From NCBI GenBank assembly GCA_905147135.1, contig LR990050.1, forward strand, positions 18,970,001-19,034,000: 64,000 bases of DNA, in the 5' to 3' direction. Of the stretch, positions 45,359 to 58,256 are shown piece after piece. Numbering within the stretch: the stretch's first letter is position 1; every line of letters starts with the position of its first letter. The position numbers and the translations under genes were made by a program. The notes under the pieces were generated by a model, which saw only the letters and a program-made list of their open reading frames with translations, did no database searches and was not told where the DNA came from. The DNA is from Blastobasis lacticolella. Lineage: Eukaryota > Arthropoda > Insecta > Lepidoptera > Blastobasidae.

Positions 45359-48157
45359 TGTGTTTAAAAATTAGTAACCTACCTTATTCAATTAAAATTT
45401 ATAACAAGTATTTTAATTAGATGTTAAAAAATATTTTAGAGTAGAAACAATGTTAGCAAAAATTCACACAATATTTTTATTTCACCACAATTTCATAAAT
45501 AAAGGCAGCGAAACAAAAACACATTAAGAATATTACAGAAAATGAACACGGAAGCGGAAACACTCTATCAAAGCAAATACCTCCCTCATGCGCCGACATC
45601 ACCAAAAACCGCATCATAATCGCAGTTTCCGCCCAAATCAGTATTAATGAGGTGAAATTAATAGAGCATCAGCCAGTAAATTAGTAGATTAGTGGGATCG
45701 AGCCGAAGCTGGTTTGATCCGCTTATGTACCTTTAATTAGACCACGCTTGTTTCCCTTTGTAACGTTCACATCAAAGTGGGAACACGTCGAGGCAAGGAG
45801 GTGCATGTCACGTCGAACGATGACACCGCAACATCGATTCAGACAGTTGTTAGCGGCGTACCGTCTCAATTGACGATCTATGGAGCAAATTGGAACAGAA
45901 AAATGGGGGAAAATATGAGCAAACATCAATTCAATTTGAGAACGAGGAAAATGGTCTGATTCCATGTCTAAATACGAACAATTTACAATTCGACGTGAAT
46001 GCCCAAAACAAGTTTAATATTATGCAGAAGAAACGGGTACGAAAAACGCAGATTGATAAGCAAGAAACGACTTGAAATAATGAAGTAGACGCTCGAAGGG
46101 CACGGCAGTAAATACCTTGGATTAAATTGCCTACGCATTACGCGCCTTAGGTCCCAAAGCCATCGGCGTCATATTGATAGCTGTAATAGACATCCATGAG
46201 GCAAGCAATTTCTCTCGAGAGGCACGAAATGAGTCGGTGTACGTATACGTCGCGTTGTAGGTGGAGTTTCGGGAGGCGAAGGATCGCGAACTGAACTCAA
46301 ACTTAGTGATTTATTTACGCTGCCAGTATTGATCGACGGTAACTGACGGCGTATGACGCGCCCCGCAACAGAAGCGAACTCGGCGTTGAATTGTTGAAGA
46401 CCTAGGAGTTGGGGCGAGGCTTTTTCGGAGGTTTGGCCTCGATCTTGCTGGAGTCTGACTTTGTTCGATGAAATTCTAACTTAGCGACAGACTGTCGGCT
46501 GTGATGTGTGTTATTCCGTGTATTATTCAAGGGACCGTGTTGAGTAAATTAGCAGCAACGCCATCCAATAACAATTGTCACATAAGGCAACTAATGTGTG
46601 AAAGGCAGATAATCTAGGACTTCAATTAGGCCAAAAAAATCGGTTGCAGCGCTTTCTTTTTTAAGTTAATACCGGCTCACGATGACGAAGATGATTATAA
46701 TTTGATAGCGTTATTTGATCCAAAGCTGAAAATTTGTGGTATATCTCAAAAAAGTTTCTTGGACTAGTTAAGATATTTTTCGGGTCACAAGTAAAGTTGT
46801 ACAAATTTTTCGATTAATCTAAATGCGTCTCTGAAGTCTAGTGAGTTTTCTGCAAAACGGGGTCAAGTGGATGGCAGATACTCGCGACGTTTGTTTACCG
46901 TTCTGAGCAAATAATCATGGCAACGTTGAATTCCTTCCTTCTTTGATCGCATTAGAGACATACTCGTGAAGGAGATCCTTTTCAAGCGGATTTCAAAACT
47001 GGAGCTGGTGTGCTTACAATTTCTCCGTTTACCACACATTTTGCCACAATTGAAACTTTGCTTATGACTCGTTTCACTACTTCAGAACTTATACTATTTA
47101 CAACTTGTATATTTCTATATTCTATAGTTGTATACACTTTTGCTTTTTTCTTTTTACGTAGATAGGTTTTGTGTATTGATGAAATTCCAAAATATATTTC
47201 GATAAATGAAAATGAAGGAAATAAGGCGACAAATCAAAGACCTATCTACCTACTGTTATCATCAAAGGCCGCATTTCTTAGACTCTATGTGCATATATTT
47301 TAAAATCCCAAAGTCTTGTTTCCAAGATTTTCGAGCGCTTCAAACCTATTAATTTTTAATCTTAAAATTTTGCATCAAACCCGCCATAGATTGCGTAGCC
47401 CGTATAAAACGTGCCCCTTCCATCCTCGCTCTTCCCCGAAATTGAAGCGTCCACCTGGCCATTACACCCCCCTTAGCCTAACAGCCATAAAGATAACAGT
47501 CAACATAAAATTTTCATCATACCCCGCGACCAACCCTCCAAACTGATTCTAATTCCCGGCGTGCTGTAAAACGAAAACTATTATCGCCCAAAATAACCCA
47601 GCACCAAAGCTGTTGCGGGGCGGAACGGGAACTGTATAGCTAGCTAGATCCGATATAAATTCACTGAACGGGACATTCTGGAGGTGTGCAACTTTTATGA
47701 GATTGGAGAGATTTCCGATTGCGCGTCTGAATACAGATTATCGTCCCTAACAAGCGTGTTTACGAGTATCGATGCGATGTCTTCCGTTTATGATCAATTT
47801 GTTCAACTTTCATTGATGAGGTGGACTTGTTTTTTGTTTACTATCTAAAAGTATATGCTTGACGCTTTACAGGCTTACAACTACTTTTCTAAAATAATTA
47901 TCAAACATATACGAGATCCACGACTCGCAAGAGATATTTTAAAAGTATTAACATTTGAAATAAACAAAAAAATTATTAATAATTACATTTTAAAATCATT
48001 ATTTTTATATTTTACCCATGTACCCAGTATATTATGTACTTATCACAGCGACGCAATTTTCTAACAAGTATACATGAACTCTTCCACAGTAGCGTTGTCT
48101 CATCTATCCACAACATCCCCTAGTAATGAGACAATGAAAGTTAAATAATTTACGAGT

Positions 48158-48245
48158 GTCGGTTTTAGTGTGTACAGCCACTAAGTGATTGCTCCGAGAT
48201 GCAACGCATAAACATAAACACAAATTATGCAGATGGAACAGTTAC
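48158..48245 (+). repeat. Local repeat copy 1 (ggttttagtg family)
   Basis: 'tcggttttagtgtgtacagc', 'ctaagtgattgctccgagat' and 'ataaacacaaattatgcaga' recur in the same order at 48815-48890, 657 bp downstream. Confidence 0.65.
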
Positions 48246-48814
48246 AGAGGCTCGCAACGCAATGAAAAAACTATGTCGGTTTTGATAACGTAGTTAAGAC
48301 TGCAAAATTAGACTAATTGAGTCCTATAGTAATGTCTAAGTAATGAAAATATCTTATTAAGGAACCTATAAAACATGGGAATCCTAATCAGTGCACGTGG
48401 GACAAAGTCGCTTTGGAATCGTACATTTTGCGACCAATGTCGAAGGCGAGCGGTGCTATGATACAACGTAGCTATAGGTATCATGTCAAACAGTTCCTCA
48501 GAACAAATACCGTTGTACAAGGGGTATCTTAGAACATGCCCCACGCATGTTCTAAGAGACGGAATCCCTTTCACTTCGAATAATGAATCTACCATAAACC
48601 ATTAAAACCTTTGAACGGTGAAGGTTACTTAAAAGAAAATAATGATGAACCACACTCAAATGTTGAGGTTACCCTCATATGTAATAAATCCGCTATCGGC
48701 TCTGTGGATATCGTAATTAGGGCAACCCTTACTTCCCAGAAAGAGGTCCGGGGAGCTGACAAACTTAATTTTAGCATCGATCCCGATACGGATGACAGCT
48801 AAATAATTCACTGG

Positions 48815-48890
48815 CTCGGTTTTAGTGGGTAAGGCCTGGTGCTAAGTGATTGCTCCAAGACGCTGGGATAAACACAAATTATGGGGATGA
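48815..48890 (+). repeat. Local repeat copy 2 (ggttttagtg family)
   Basis: 'tcggttttagtgggtaaggc', 'ctaagtgattgctccaagac' and 'ataaacacaaattatgggga' match copy 1. I recognise the motif as part of an interspersed repeat, but its class is unknown. Confidence 0.65.
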
Positions 48891-49439
48891 ACGGGGTTCA
48901 GGATTTATTGGACGAGGAAGCGAATGTACCCGAGACTTGCTTGTTTCGAAGATGGGGAGCGGGGCTGATTAGACATCTTGTGTAGGCACCATATGTTGTC
49001 AACGACATTATTACATTTATGTATGTATATTATAAAGCTGAAGTTTGGTATTTGGTTAACTTGGTGTAACTAGCCGCTGGATTTCTAAAATTATTCTTTT
49101 ATCACCAGATAGCACAATTTATTCTCAAGAGAGGTTATAGGGTTATGTCCTACATCACGCTACGACCCTTACAAACAATTGCTTATTATTTTGGTAACTT
49201 TTGATATTTATAACATAGAAGCTGATTTCAAAGAAACCGAAAACGTGGGCCCCGCGTAATACGAGAGCTAAGGTCACATCATAATTATTACCAGAATTCA
49301 ATATGCGGTTGTTAATTGAAAATTAAAGGCCAACTATCGTATTGCGGCACAGGATACCCTGTGGGGGGTTCGTGGGGAGGGGAGTAAATAATTGAAGTAA
49401 TTGGTGGGTCAGTTTGGGTCAATTAATCATCGGAGCCGG
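48891..49439. other. Non-coding stretch, nothing recognised
   Basis: No gene, repeat or motif that I can support. Confidence 0.35.
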
Positions 49440-49690
49440 TCGGTACGCCATTAACAATTTACGTGCCGCCCGAAATACTGTAACGCGTCGCTTTGTGATC
49501 ATCACGAGGTGGCATGGCACAGACGCCGTACAAGGCAGCGAAATTTCAGCCATGAGGCATTTCATCTTAGCGCTTACAGTGCCAACGCACCTGCGGTTCT
49601 GCATTTTTGTTACCTGCAACCTAAATGTATGAATTGTAGATACAATGGGCGATAGTTACCACTAACTATCAGGAAGGCTTTCTGCTTGTT
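49440..49690 (+). repeat. SINE-like repeat copy
   Basis: 'gaggcatttcatcttagcgc', 'acgcacctgcggttctgcat' and 'gaattgtagatacaatgggc' parallel 42405-42510 and the host repeat at 15841-16285. A decayed tail may continue to about 49990. Confidence 0.65.
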
Positions 49691-52600
49691 TGTCACTGAG
49701 TAGCATAAAAAGGGCCCCAGGACTCTGTCAAAAGTGAAGATTTTAGTTTTCATACCTATTTCTATCGCCAGAAACAATGCTCTTAGGTACATTGCTTCCG
49801 TCAGAGTTGTGTGTGAGGTGTAAAGTTGATCAGTCAAGCCTTTTATAGTCAGAACGGTCATAAATCATGGTGACATTAAACTTTTATTCTTTTTTATATG
49901 TGCAATTGTTTCCGCTTTCGATCAATTGTGCTGTCTGTTGGTTTGCTACTATTACTAGCTTTGTGTAAATAAAAGTCTTTATACTCGTAAATTTTTTTCG
50001 TTAATCCCATCCAGCGTAAGGAAAAGTCTATATTTTGGTCAAGTTCTCACTTGTTCTGTTTTGGCACTGCTTTTCTTTTTCAAACATTCTTTGTGTTTTG
50101 AAAAGATTTCTAAGTCTTAAAGTATGGTTGGGAAGCATTAATTCCAATCTTCCGATGTGGTGTATAAACACTGAGCAGTCTGTGGGTTACGTAATGAGCA
50201 CGCCTAAAGTTAACATTTGGCTTTGAAATGAGGATAGAAGCTTCATTTAAGAGAATAATTAGAATCGGCACGTGCCGAGACAACTCAATAGAGAAATTGT
50301 GAGGAAATCATTTATATTGGTAACGAAATTGCTTTACATGATTCCATTAAGATACTCTTACATATTCTTAGAGAATTGAAAACGTAACATTTCCGAGATA
50401 AATATAAATGTGATAAGAGTCCGTAAAATTTGAAGCGAAGGGTATTGATCACATACAAGTTCGTATCCCAAAGAGACCTTACATTTCAATATAGTATACT
50501 ACATCAATACATCACTGCCATAGACTAGATATTTTCTGAATGTACGCAAATAGAGAATTAGAGATTTGTTTTTCAAGAAAAAAAAATTGTATTTAACGCA
50601 CATTCAACAATACAACAAAAGAAATAAATGTACCCAATAACAGTGACATCGAGAAAACGTGCATCAATTAGTAAGAAAGTTATGGAAAATATAATACACT
50701 AAATAAGTTTTTAGACAAAAGCAACACTCCTAATTCAAATGACGATAAAATGCTCCAAGCAACGCGCAGAAAGACACCCAATAAAAAAGGAAAACGTAGC
50801 ATCCTCGTCCTGTTCCAACACGTACGAGTATTGATTTCGAAAGGTGATCCAATTCGAAAGGTGATCGTACAACTAATGCGGTCCAAAGTGGCAGATCCCA
50901 TAAAAAGCGTAAGTAATGTTGGCCACCACCACATAAAATAAAGGATTCAAGGTGTACGAAGGAACTCTAAACGTCACAATCATATGGAGGGCCAACAGCG
51001 TTGGTGGCACGATAAAATACTGAATAAACAGAAATAAAAATATGACAAAGACACCACCAGCATAACTCGACCCATTTGAATAGATGAAATTCAAGCAAGC
51101 TTCAGCGTCAACGGAGACCAAATCTGAGCGGTTGATGTGACATGTAGGCGGATGCAAGTGGCACTTTTAGCGAGGTGTCTCTTATTTTTAACACCGTTGA
51201 TATTCTGGGCTCGTGTTGACATAGTTTTGGATGAATCGAATGGGCCTTAAGAGACTATTCATGTTTTACATGGATGATGAATATGCGATTATCGAATGAA
51301 CACAACTTAGAAGCCAATATTAGAACAGATGATAAAAATAAATTGAATTTTACTATCAGCACTAATAGTATTTGTATTTAGAAACGCAAGTAAGAAAAAG
51401 CGGAAGGTTCAAAACGTAACACATAAAACATTGAATCAACCGGCAGACGGGGAGCTAAAAGCGTAGTAAAAAAACTTTTGTCTCGCGCTGTCGTTTTAAA
51501 CAATAAACCGTATAAAGACATGGGACATTTGAACGCAATAAACTTATCTTTACGTCTCTATTTCGTTGGTTTAAAAATAGTCGGCCATATGTTCCGGGCT
51601 CGGATGCATGGAAATGACAAAGACGGCGACTGTATTGGTCCTTTCAAAGACTTGTTCTTTTAAAACAATAGCTTTTGTTAACATCGCTTTTGGTGAAGTT
51701 GCAGTTACGTAACGAAATCGTTTACTCTTAGAGGTCATCGTTGCGGTTGTTTTGTACTGTCGATTCTTTCTCCGTAAAATTGCAAAAGATTATTTTGTTA
51801 AGCTCAAAGATGTGGTCATTGTTTCTTTAGCTGATAATGCAGTATTAGAAAAACTTAAATCGCGAAAAACGAATGTTTTATCATCCGTAGTTAGTACTTT
51901 AAGAATAAATTTTGGTTGATGACAAACGATGCCGTGCATTGACAGTCATTGGCACGAATTGTTTTTTAGTCCCACTATTTGTTTCCAGTATTCAACAGAC
52001 TGCAAGAGTTATTTATTGATCGTATGGCTTTTTAGTTCCTACTGCTACTTAAATTATTATTTTATGTTTATTATTATTATTAGAGTTATCATTTTATGCG
52101 ACATGACTTTCTTCAATACAGTTTAGCATTCGACTGAGGTATAAAGCGGTTGATCATTTGAAATCTTCACACACATTTTCACGGACCCATTACATCAGTC
52201 CGTACCAACCTGTATGCTAGCTAAATAGACTTATCTCTCATCCAAAACACAATACAGGTAAACAATGCGCTCGAAATAGCGAATCAAAATTACCCGACCG
52301 CTTATTAATATTACGCTGCTCTCCAAAGGCAGCCAGCTGTATAGTTGGCACAGTATCATACTTTAGCCATACACCATACGGGCCGGCCTCTGTAGCGCGT
52401 GTCATTCCCAGTATTGCAGGCACATAATACACGACGCACAATGTGAGCCCTTATCAAAATGTCACCGAGAATATTCCTCCGTCGGCCGCTGCGACTCAAC
52501 CCTCACAATAAACCTTGCACCCCTAAACATAGAGTCGGAATTAGCTTAAATACCCCCGTTTTGTGTTCGGTTTTTATCGCCAGTAACAGTCGGCAAGGGA

Positions 52601-53263
52601 GCCGTTAGCGCCGTATCAAAGAGTTCTTATTTCGAACCTGAGGAATTTCAGTTTGGGGACGTGGCTGGCGACGTTGTGATATTGGCCTTTGTTGTCTAAT
52701 CGAATATTTTTGATGTTTATGCAAATACCGCTGATGTTAAACTTAGAATATGAGTACCTATGCTACTTATGTTTTCCAATTTATTTTTTCTCATATCTCA
52801 ATTTATCCAACCAATGCTAATAACTAAATATAATCGCACGGATTAAGACAGTTTTAGTACATAATAAGCTTATGTATAGTAGCTACATGTAAGTATATTC
52901 AGAGGCGGTCCCTATTACGAGGAATCTAAATGCATATTTTACACTGAATAGGCATTTGAAAAATCTGTGTCATTTCGTCATAGCTAACACGCAACGAAAA
53001 TAACCGACAAGCCGGCATCGAAATTAAAAATTTAACACCCAGTGCCGCCATTTTTAATTTGTCGATGACAGTTTTAGATGCTCTTTGATTTACGTTTCTG
53101 TGTTTAACCGGTTGATTGCTATCATGTGCATCTGTCTGTTTGTCGTTACTTTTTACATACATAATTTAACGTGTTAATTGTGCATGATGTATTGGTTTAA
53201 AATTGTATTACAAGCAGATGATGTCAGTTTAGCTTAATAAATAAATATTGTACTTTTTCCATC
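49691..53263. other. Mostly unique, AT-rich non-coding stretch
   Basis: The only item of note is the hydrophobic minus-strand frame at 50873-51157, listed separately. No repeats were recognised with confidence. Confidence 0.35.
50873..51157 (-). other. Hydrophobic open frame of uncertain status
   Basis: The 94-codon minus-strand frame contains two plausible membrane segments (GGVFVIFLFLFIQYFIV and LNPLFYVVVANITYAFYG) separated by a short polar link. A second frame continues with hydrophobic residues at 50934-50680. A decayed membrane-protein exon, for example of a receptor, would look like this. Yet AT-rich antisense DNA often encodes hydrophobic runs by chance. It starts at a TTG just after an in-frame stop, and no splice site or family motif supports it. 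Confidence 0.2.
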
Positions 53264-53520
53264 CAGTAGCCGTATTCACAATGGTTCGGAAATCGGATTC
53301 GGATACGGAATCGACAAAGGACCCCGCAAAAGTTCTTAGGAAAATGTGGTTTCAGTTAATTTTGATGAAACTTTCATATGTTATAGAGAGTAGAGTTTCC
53401 GTGGAATCTATCGGAATTCTGAATAACTGTTTTCGAGTCGATCGACACGGATTCGCCACTCACGAATTTCGTGTCGAATCGTTCGGAAACGGTTTCGAAT
53501 CATTGTGAATACGGCTACAG
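53264..53520. mobile_element. 257-bp MITE with terminal inverted repeats
   Basis: The left end 'cagtagccgtattcacaatg' then 'gttcg' (53264-53288) matches the reverse complement of the right end, 'ctgtagccgtattcacaatg' then 'attcg' (53520-53496), at 23 of 25 positions. Further inward, several ttcgga/tccgaa blocks extend the fold-back. The plus-strand frame through it (53248-53508) is a by-product of this structure. Non-coding and short, it is a non-autonomous DNA transposon. The superfamily is not decided because the target duplication is unclear. Confidence 0.8.
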
Positions 53521-53529
53521 ATTTAGAGG

Positions 53530-53815
53530 ATTTTTTTTTATAATAGAGGAAACGAGCATGCTGGTCATCTGATGATAAGTGATCACCGCCGATCACCAAT
53601 CAACACCAGGGGTCGCGAATGCTTTACCGTCCTATAAGAAAGGTGTAGGCTCTATTCTTGAAGGCCTCAATGACGTACCGGCTCGGTTGTGTCGTACCGG
53701 CACGTAAGTACAGCCAATATGAATTAAATACCAAAACTTCACGATGAAAGAAGAACTGAGATCTGATCCGAGTTGTCTAAAAATGCACTGCAGGGCAACT
53801 GCATCTCTACTCACC
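53530..53815 (-). repeat. LINE-type 3' end fragment
   Basis: Minus strand: 'gaggccttcaagaatagagc', 'attcgcgacccctggtgttg' and 'cggcggtgatcacttatcat' followed by an A-run (plus-strand T8 at 53530-53541). The order is that of the LINE tails at 14557-14700 and 42541-42670. It inserted directly beside the MITE at 53264-53520. Confidence 0.6.
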
Positions 53816-56329
53816 GTTCATTCCTCATAACCTCCACGATGACTACATTATTGATTCCTACAATTTTATGTCACAAAACTAATTTAAATTTTACGTCCAA
53901 ACGTTTAGCGTCGGTCATAAAAACTAATTTAACATTTCCCTAATTCGACGTCTCGATCCGGCCGTAACCCCTCAGATGCAAGGCGTTCGAATTCAATATC
54001 CTCGGATATAACCCTTAACTCGTCGCCAACCCGTCAAGTCGGCCCGAAACCGTCAACTCAGCCCGAAACTTGGCCCATCCGTCGGTAATTTACTCAGTCG
54101 TAATGCAAATCTTCCATAAATTGTCAATACTAGGGACGGGGTTGTTGTAATAATTTTGGACCACAACTAGCAAAATTTTTGTTATTCATATGTTTTAACC
54201 AAAACCGGTATGACAAGGTTGTATTTTTAATATTTGTTGTTGTAATTTTAAGGTTCAATAAACTTTATTAAAATAGGTATTTACAATATTACTAAGTTTC
54301 ATATATTTTTTAAGCCCCTACTTGTAATAAGCAGAGTAACCATCACCCCACAAGGAACCATGTATGAACCATGCACAGTCAGCGGAATTATTGTTAATTT
54401 TTTTTACCCATACTACCTAAATTTATGGATTCTTTAAGTATTTGCTAGTAACTTCTTCTAATTAGAACTTTTGGAAATTGGGGCCACTATGGATTCTATT
54501 TATTAGAAATTGTACTAGGCAGTCAATTAAATTCTTGACGAAAATTATATCAATATTTCTCTTAACTGTAAAAGTTGTGAAGAAATGTAATCGACTCCTG
54601 GAGTTTATTTTGCTCGCCCTTGACAATGTGTGTGACCTTTCCTCTCCGGTCCACCGAGAAACCGGATTACTCGGTCCTGGTCATAAATTAGGCGCATCAC
54701 TATCCAATAGGGGCGCCATGCCCCGTGATAGTTTCCGTTGGACCGTGACAATTTATAGTATAAGTTTTAGATGGAAAAAGTTGGTAATCCTGTCTCTTTC
54801 GGCCCTTTGGGTCTCCTTCTAATGCCTGCGGTGATAAATTGAGTTAATGCGTGTTATCAGATTCTGGTATTGACGTCTTTAGGGTACCGCACCTTATTCT
54901 GTACTTAATCCGATACGATCTCATAAAGTAGAGGTCTCCGAAGGATTTCAAAGACGGGATGCCTAACCTTGACTTACTTGACGACTCACACTCAAAATAA
55001 AAAAATAAAAAAACATTTAGAAAACATGTAGAAATAAAAATTGTTGATTGATAATCACTGATTATTGAATATAATTATCTAAAATTATAATTGTAGAATT
55101 TCGTAAATTTTATAGAACATTATTTGTTTCAAACAAAATTCGCGTTCTTTACATATATTACTAGGTATATTAAATGGGGCTCACACGCGACGTACCGTTT
55201 ATGAGTTATGAATAACTTGTCGGTCAATTATGTAAAGGTACGATTACAACAATTTTAGGTACGGAACCCTTACTAACCGAACCAGTCTCGGACATTTCCG
55301 TTTTTTTTATTTGTTATCTGTGCCGGGGTTGTTCGTAGGTTTTACGAGAGCGATAATGTTGGGTTCGAGATTTGGCCACCGGTGAAGGTAGCTTGGGTTG
55401 AGGCAAAATGTGTGGGTAGGAAAGTAAGGTGCAGAAAGTACTAGAATACTTAACCTATGCAAACTTAATTTAGAATAAAAAAATCTATGCCAAATGAAGC
55501 CATTTGGAATGTTTCCATTTGGAATACGTACTATGGCCGTGTAGTGTCCGGCAGAGTAGACCGCATTAAAATCTATTGCGTAGTTTAAAATATCTAAGCG
55601 TACATAAATACATAGGAACAGACGTCGGGCAGCGACTTTGTTTTATACCATGTACGCAAATAGCTGTGTAAAGCAAAAATATATTTTTCTCACCAACATT
55701 GTCGCTAGTAAGTAAACAATATCACGACACGCCCATATATGTATAACACATGACGACACAGTATACGCGACTTCAGCATGTTTATTTTTCTGCGCCATTT
55801 ATAAGCTGACGTATGGTGTCATTATTGCTAGGGGAGGCTCCACCATGTAATGTCTTTGTCTCGACTCCATACCCGACGCCATGGTACGATGGAGTTGTTT
55901 AATTAAGTTAGGTTCGGGTTGAGTGCATCTGGGAATCGGGTTGAGTGACTTGGACGGTCTATGCTGAGCGTGCAGGGTGAATGGTGATAGATTATTCGAC
56001 AGAAATGATGTGGAGTCCTAATATGGTGACGGATGAGAAGAAAATACCTGTTTAACCTAGGTTATCTATATAGGTGTTATGCCCGATTTACCTACCTATC
56101 TCTAATATATCTTTTGATCGAATTTCATGTCATAGGCCAAAGGAAACACTGTGTCCAAAGGGTAGCCCGCGGCGGGTGGTGCATTGGCTGAATTATGCTG
56201 TGGACACCAGGTCATATAGTTACTCAGAACATTCCCCATTGTACAGCCGGTAGAACACACACAGGGAGTCAGCTATTAACTAAAGCAGGTAAAATATAAG
56301 AATATGGTTTTAAGAGAGGTAGGGCATAG
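53816..56329. other. Mostly unique non-coding stretch
   Basis: A 114-codon plus-strand frame (54478-54822) has no recognisable domain. A short head of the RTE-like family (cgtgtagtgtccggcagagt) lies at about 55539-55558. Nothing else is supportable. Confidence 0.35.
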
Positions 56330-56652
56330 CGGGGTATCTCGTTCGAATTGGAGCCGCCCGACTGGGGAAGTACCTCCACCTTACAGAATATCGCAGCTAA
56401 ATAATACTCTTTTAAATAGTATTGTGTTTCTGCCGGTGAGTAAGGCTTCCAGTGCTCCATGGGGTGGGGATTTGGGGAACCGTGGCTTTGGCAGTGGAGT
56501 GGAATTTGCTTTTTGCTGCCAGAGCAACGTGTTATAGAGGTGGGCAACGCATTAGCGATACTCTTGGTGTTGCTAATGTCTATAGGCAGTGGTGACCACT
56601 TTCCATCAGGTGGCCCGCTTGCCTGTTTGCCTACCGTATGACATAAAAAAAA
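56330..56652 (+). mobile_element. Abundant lepidopteran LINE/SINE end with poly(A)
   Basis: The blocks 'ggagccgcccgactggggaa', 'gtacctccaccttacagaat', 'atcgcagctaaataatactc' and 'tgccggtgagtaaggcttcc' are followed by 'tgttatagaggtgggcaacg', 'gaccactttccatcaggtgg', 'cccgcttgcctgtttgccta' and an A9 tract near 56644. I know these blocks as extremely common in moth and butterfly genomes. The tail is shared with 15700-15815. Confidence 0.75.
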
Positions 56653-56822
56653 ATTGACTCATCACAGGAAAAGCTAAAAGTAAGCACAAAGGGAACTCAA
56701 CGGTTTTGTAATAGCAACTTTTATCCATAGTCTAAAACGTCGTAGTAGTTTTATCCACCAGCGACCAGGTACGGAAAGCCGAGATAATCTTGTTATTTTG
56801 TTATTTTTGTCAAATTCGAGTG

Positions 56823-56856
56823 TTACAAAGCCTAGGACTCCCGCTAGGCTTTGTAA
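56823..56856. repeat. Perfect 13-bp stem-loop
   Basis: ttacaaagcctag (56823-56835), an 8-base loop gactcccg, then ctaggctttgtaa (56844-56856). It has perfect dyad symmetry and no T-run of a bacterial terminator; in this eukaryotic context its role is unknown. Confidence 0.65.
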
Positions 56857-57889
56857 AATATTTTGCCCCATTTTTACTTGCCTTTGTGGTCCATGGGAAA
56901 AATTCTATCCTAAACCAAATTGAAAGCAAAATTATTCGCCATTTTTGCTAGCTTTGCCGTGAATATAGGAACTGTACTTTCAGCAGGAGTATTGCGAGTC
57001 CAGCTTTAGACGTTTTCATATTAACTTTATTCAAAGTTCTACCCTTTGGCGGACTTCGTATAAGCCAACAGTCTACTGTCTACGGACTGTCTAACATCTC
57101 TGTAGACCAAATAGGTAGTAGTAATCCAAGACATGGAAAGCGGACTTCTCTACTTCAACACTTAGTGTGGAAACCGAAATTGGTGAAGATTCATAAAACA
57201 AGAGCATACCTTTAGGGGGTTGAATTTCCATAGAATATATATTTTTCCTTTATTTCGTGTAGTAGGTAGTTTAATTATTCAATGGTGCGCAAAAAGGATT
57301 TCCGTATCAAAATGAACTTATTTTTTGCTAAAGATTCAAATATCCTATCTGTTTCTGTAGCTGCAAAGGAAACTTTTCTTAAACTGCTAACGCACTTATA
57401 CTGTCGTACTGTACAGAGGTGAACCATTATGAGCTATTGACACGGCGACAACATTTAAAATACATTCCTAATTGTAAGTACAATTAATTTAAGAACGAAA
57501 AGGAGCCCGTTAAATTGCTCCAACTGCATTCGATTCCGTTTTTTGCTGCAAGCTTTTTGCATATTTTTATTTGACTACAGGTTTTTTTGCCCTGCCACCT
57601 TCCTTCGGTGCTGTGATTAAATAATTTGCTTTCGTTTTGAAGCCGTTTTGTTTGTTAAACGTTGCTGGGGACAGCCATTAGTAACAGCTGTTTTTATTGG
57701 AGGAAATCGTACTGGTAGCTGCTAGGAGGTGTCGTCTGTCTTTATATTAGTTTTACCTAATACTTAGTGTGATACTACTATCGAATCAATGCAGATTATC
57801 TTTCTTTAATTGTTTTCAGTCTAAAAGATAGATTTAACTTTACAACATTTACATTACCTACGCAATCACAAACTGATGGTACTGATGAT
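56857..57889. other. Non-coding stretch, nothing recognised
   Basis: AT-rich, with no convincing frame or repeat. Confidence 0.35.
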
Positions 57890-57955
57890 TGATGGTAAGC
57901 GGTAACTCCTTTAACATCGCCCATAACGTCGATTCATGCATTTAGGTTTCAGGAT
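57890..57955 (-). repeat. SINE-like repeat 3' fragment
   Basis: Minus strand: 'gcatgaatcgacgttatggg', 'cgatgttaaaggagttaccg' and 'cttaccatca' correspond to 42475-42530. Confidence 0.55.
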
Positions 57956-58049
57956 TCAACTATATAATTATTTCATAAAGTTTTGGAGATTATATCAATC
58001 CGTATGACCTGTTGTAAAATAATATCGAACCCTGGCCAGAGCGACCCGG

Positions 58050-58256
58050 CCTGCCACACGGTTGGCAACCCAGGGTGCCAACAGTGTTTCCTTTGGACTA
58101 TGACATGGGATCGTTCAAGAGGTATATTAGAGGTCTCTTTAGAGGCGGGCAACGCATTGGTGACTCCCCTGGTGTTGCTGATGTCCATAGGCGGCGGTGA
58201 CCACTTTCCATCAGGTGGCTTGCTTGCCTGTTTGTCTGCTGTGTAACATAAAAAAA
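58050..58256 (+). pseudogene. CR1/Jockey-type LINE, C-terminal end with intact stop
   Basis: The frame 58084-58200 reads VFPLDYDMGSFKRYIRGL, then GGQRIGDSPGVADVH and a TGA stop, without interruption. It is followed by 'ccatcaggtggcttgcttgc' and an A7 tail at about 58250-58256. It is the same family as 14557-14780 and 38218-38435. Only the last 38 codons are present, so it cannot move by itself. Confidence 0.8.

Larger units (their letters stand above)
43581..48157. other. Mostly unique non-coding stretch
   Basis: Contains the unclassified open frame at 44180-44473 and the palindrome at 45314-45358, listed separately. A CpG-richer block at about 46130-46400 has no frame of note. No other feature was recognised. 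Confidence 0.35.

Noticed and set aside
53248..53508. 86-codon plus-strand frame
   Set aside because: It lies inside the inverted-repeat MITE and is explained by that structure.
54478..54822. 114-codon plus-strand open frame
   Set aside because: No domain, and no splice or polyadenylation context that would favour it.
56823..56856. Rho-independent terminator
   Set aside because: Stem-loop without a T-run, in a eukaryotic setting with no adjacent gene.
57983..58246. 87-codon plus-strand frame and its 95-codon antisense
   Set aside because: They run in other frames through the LINE C-terminus and its 3' tail.
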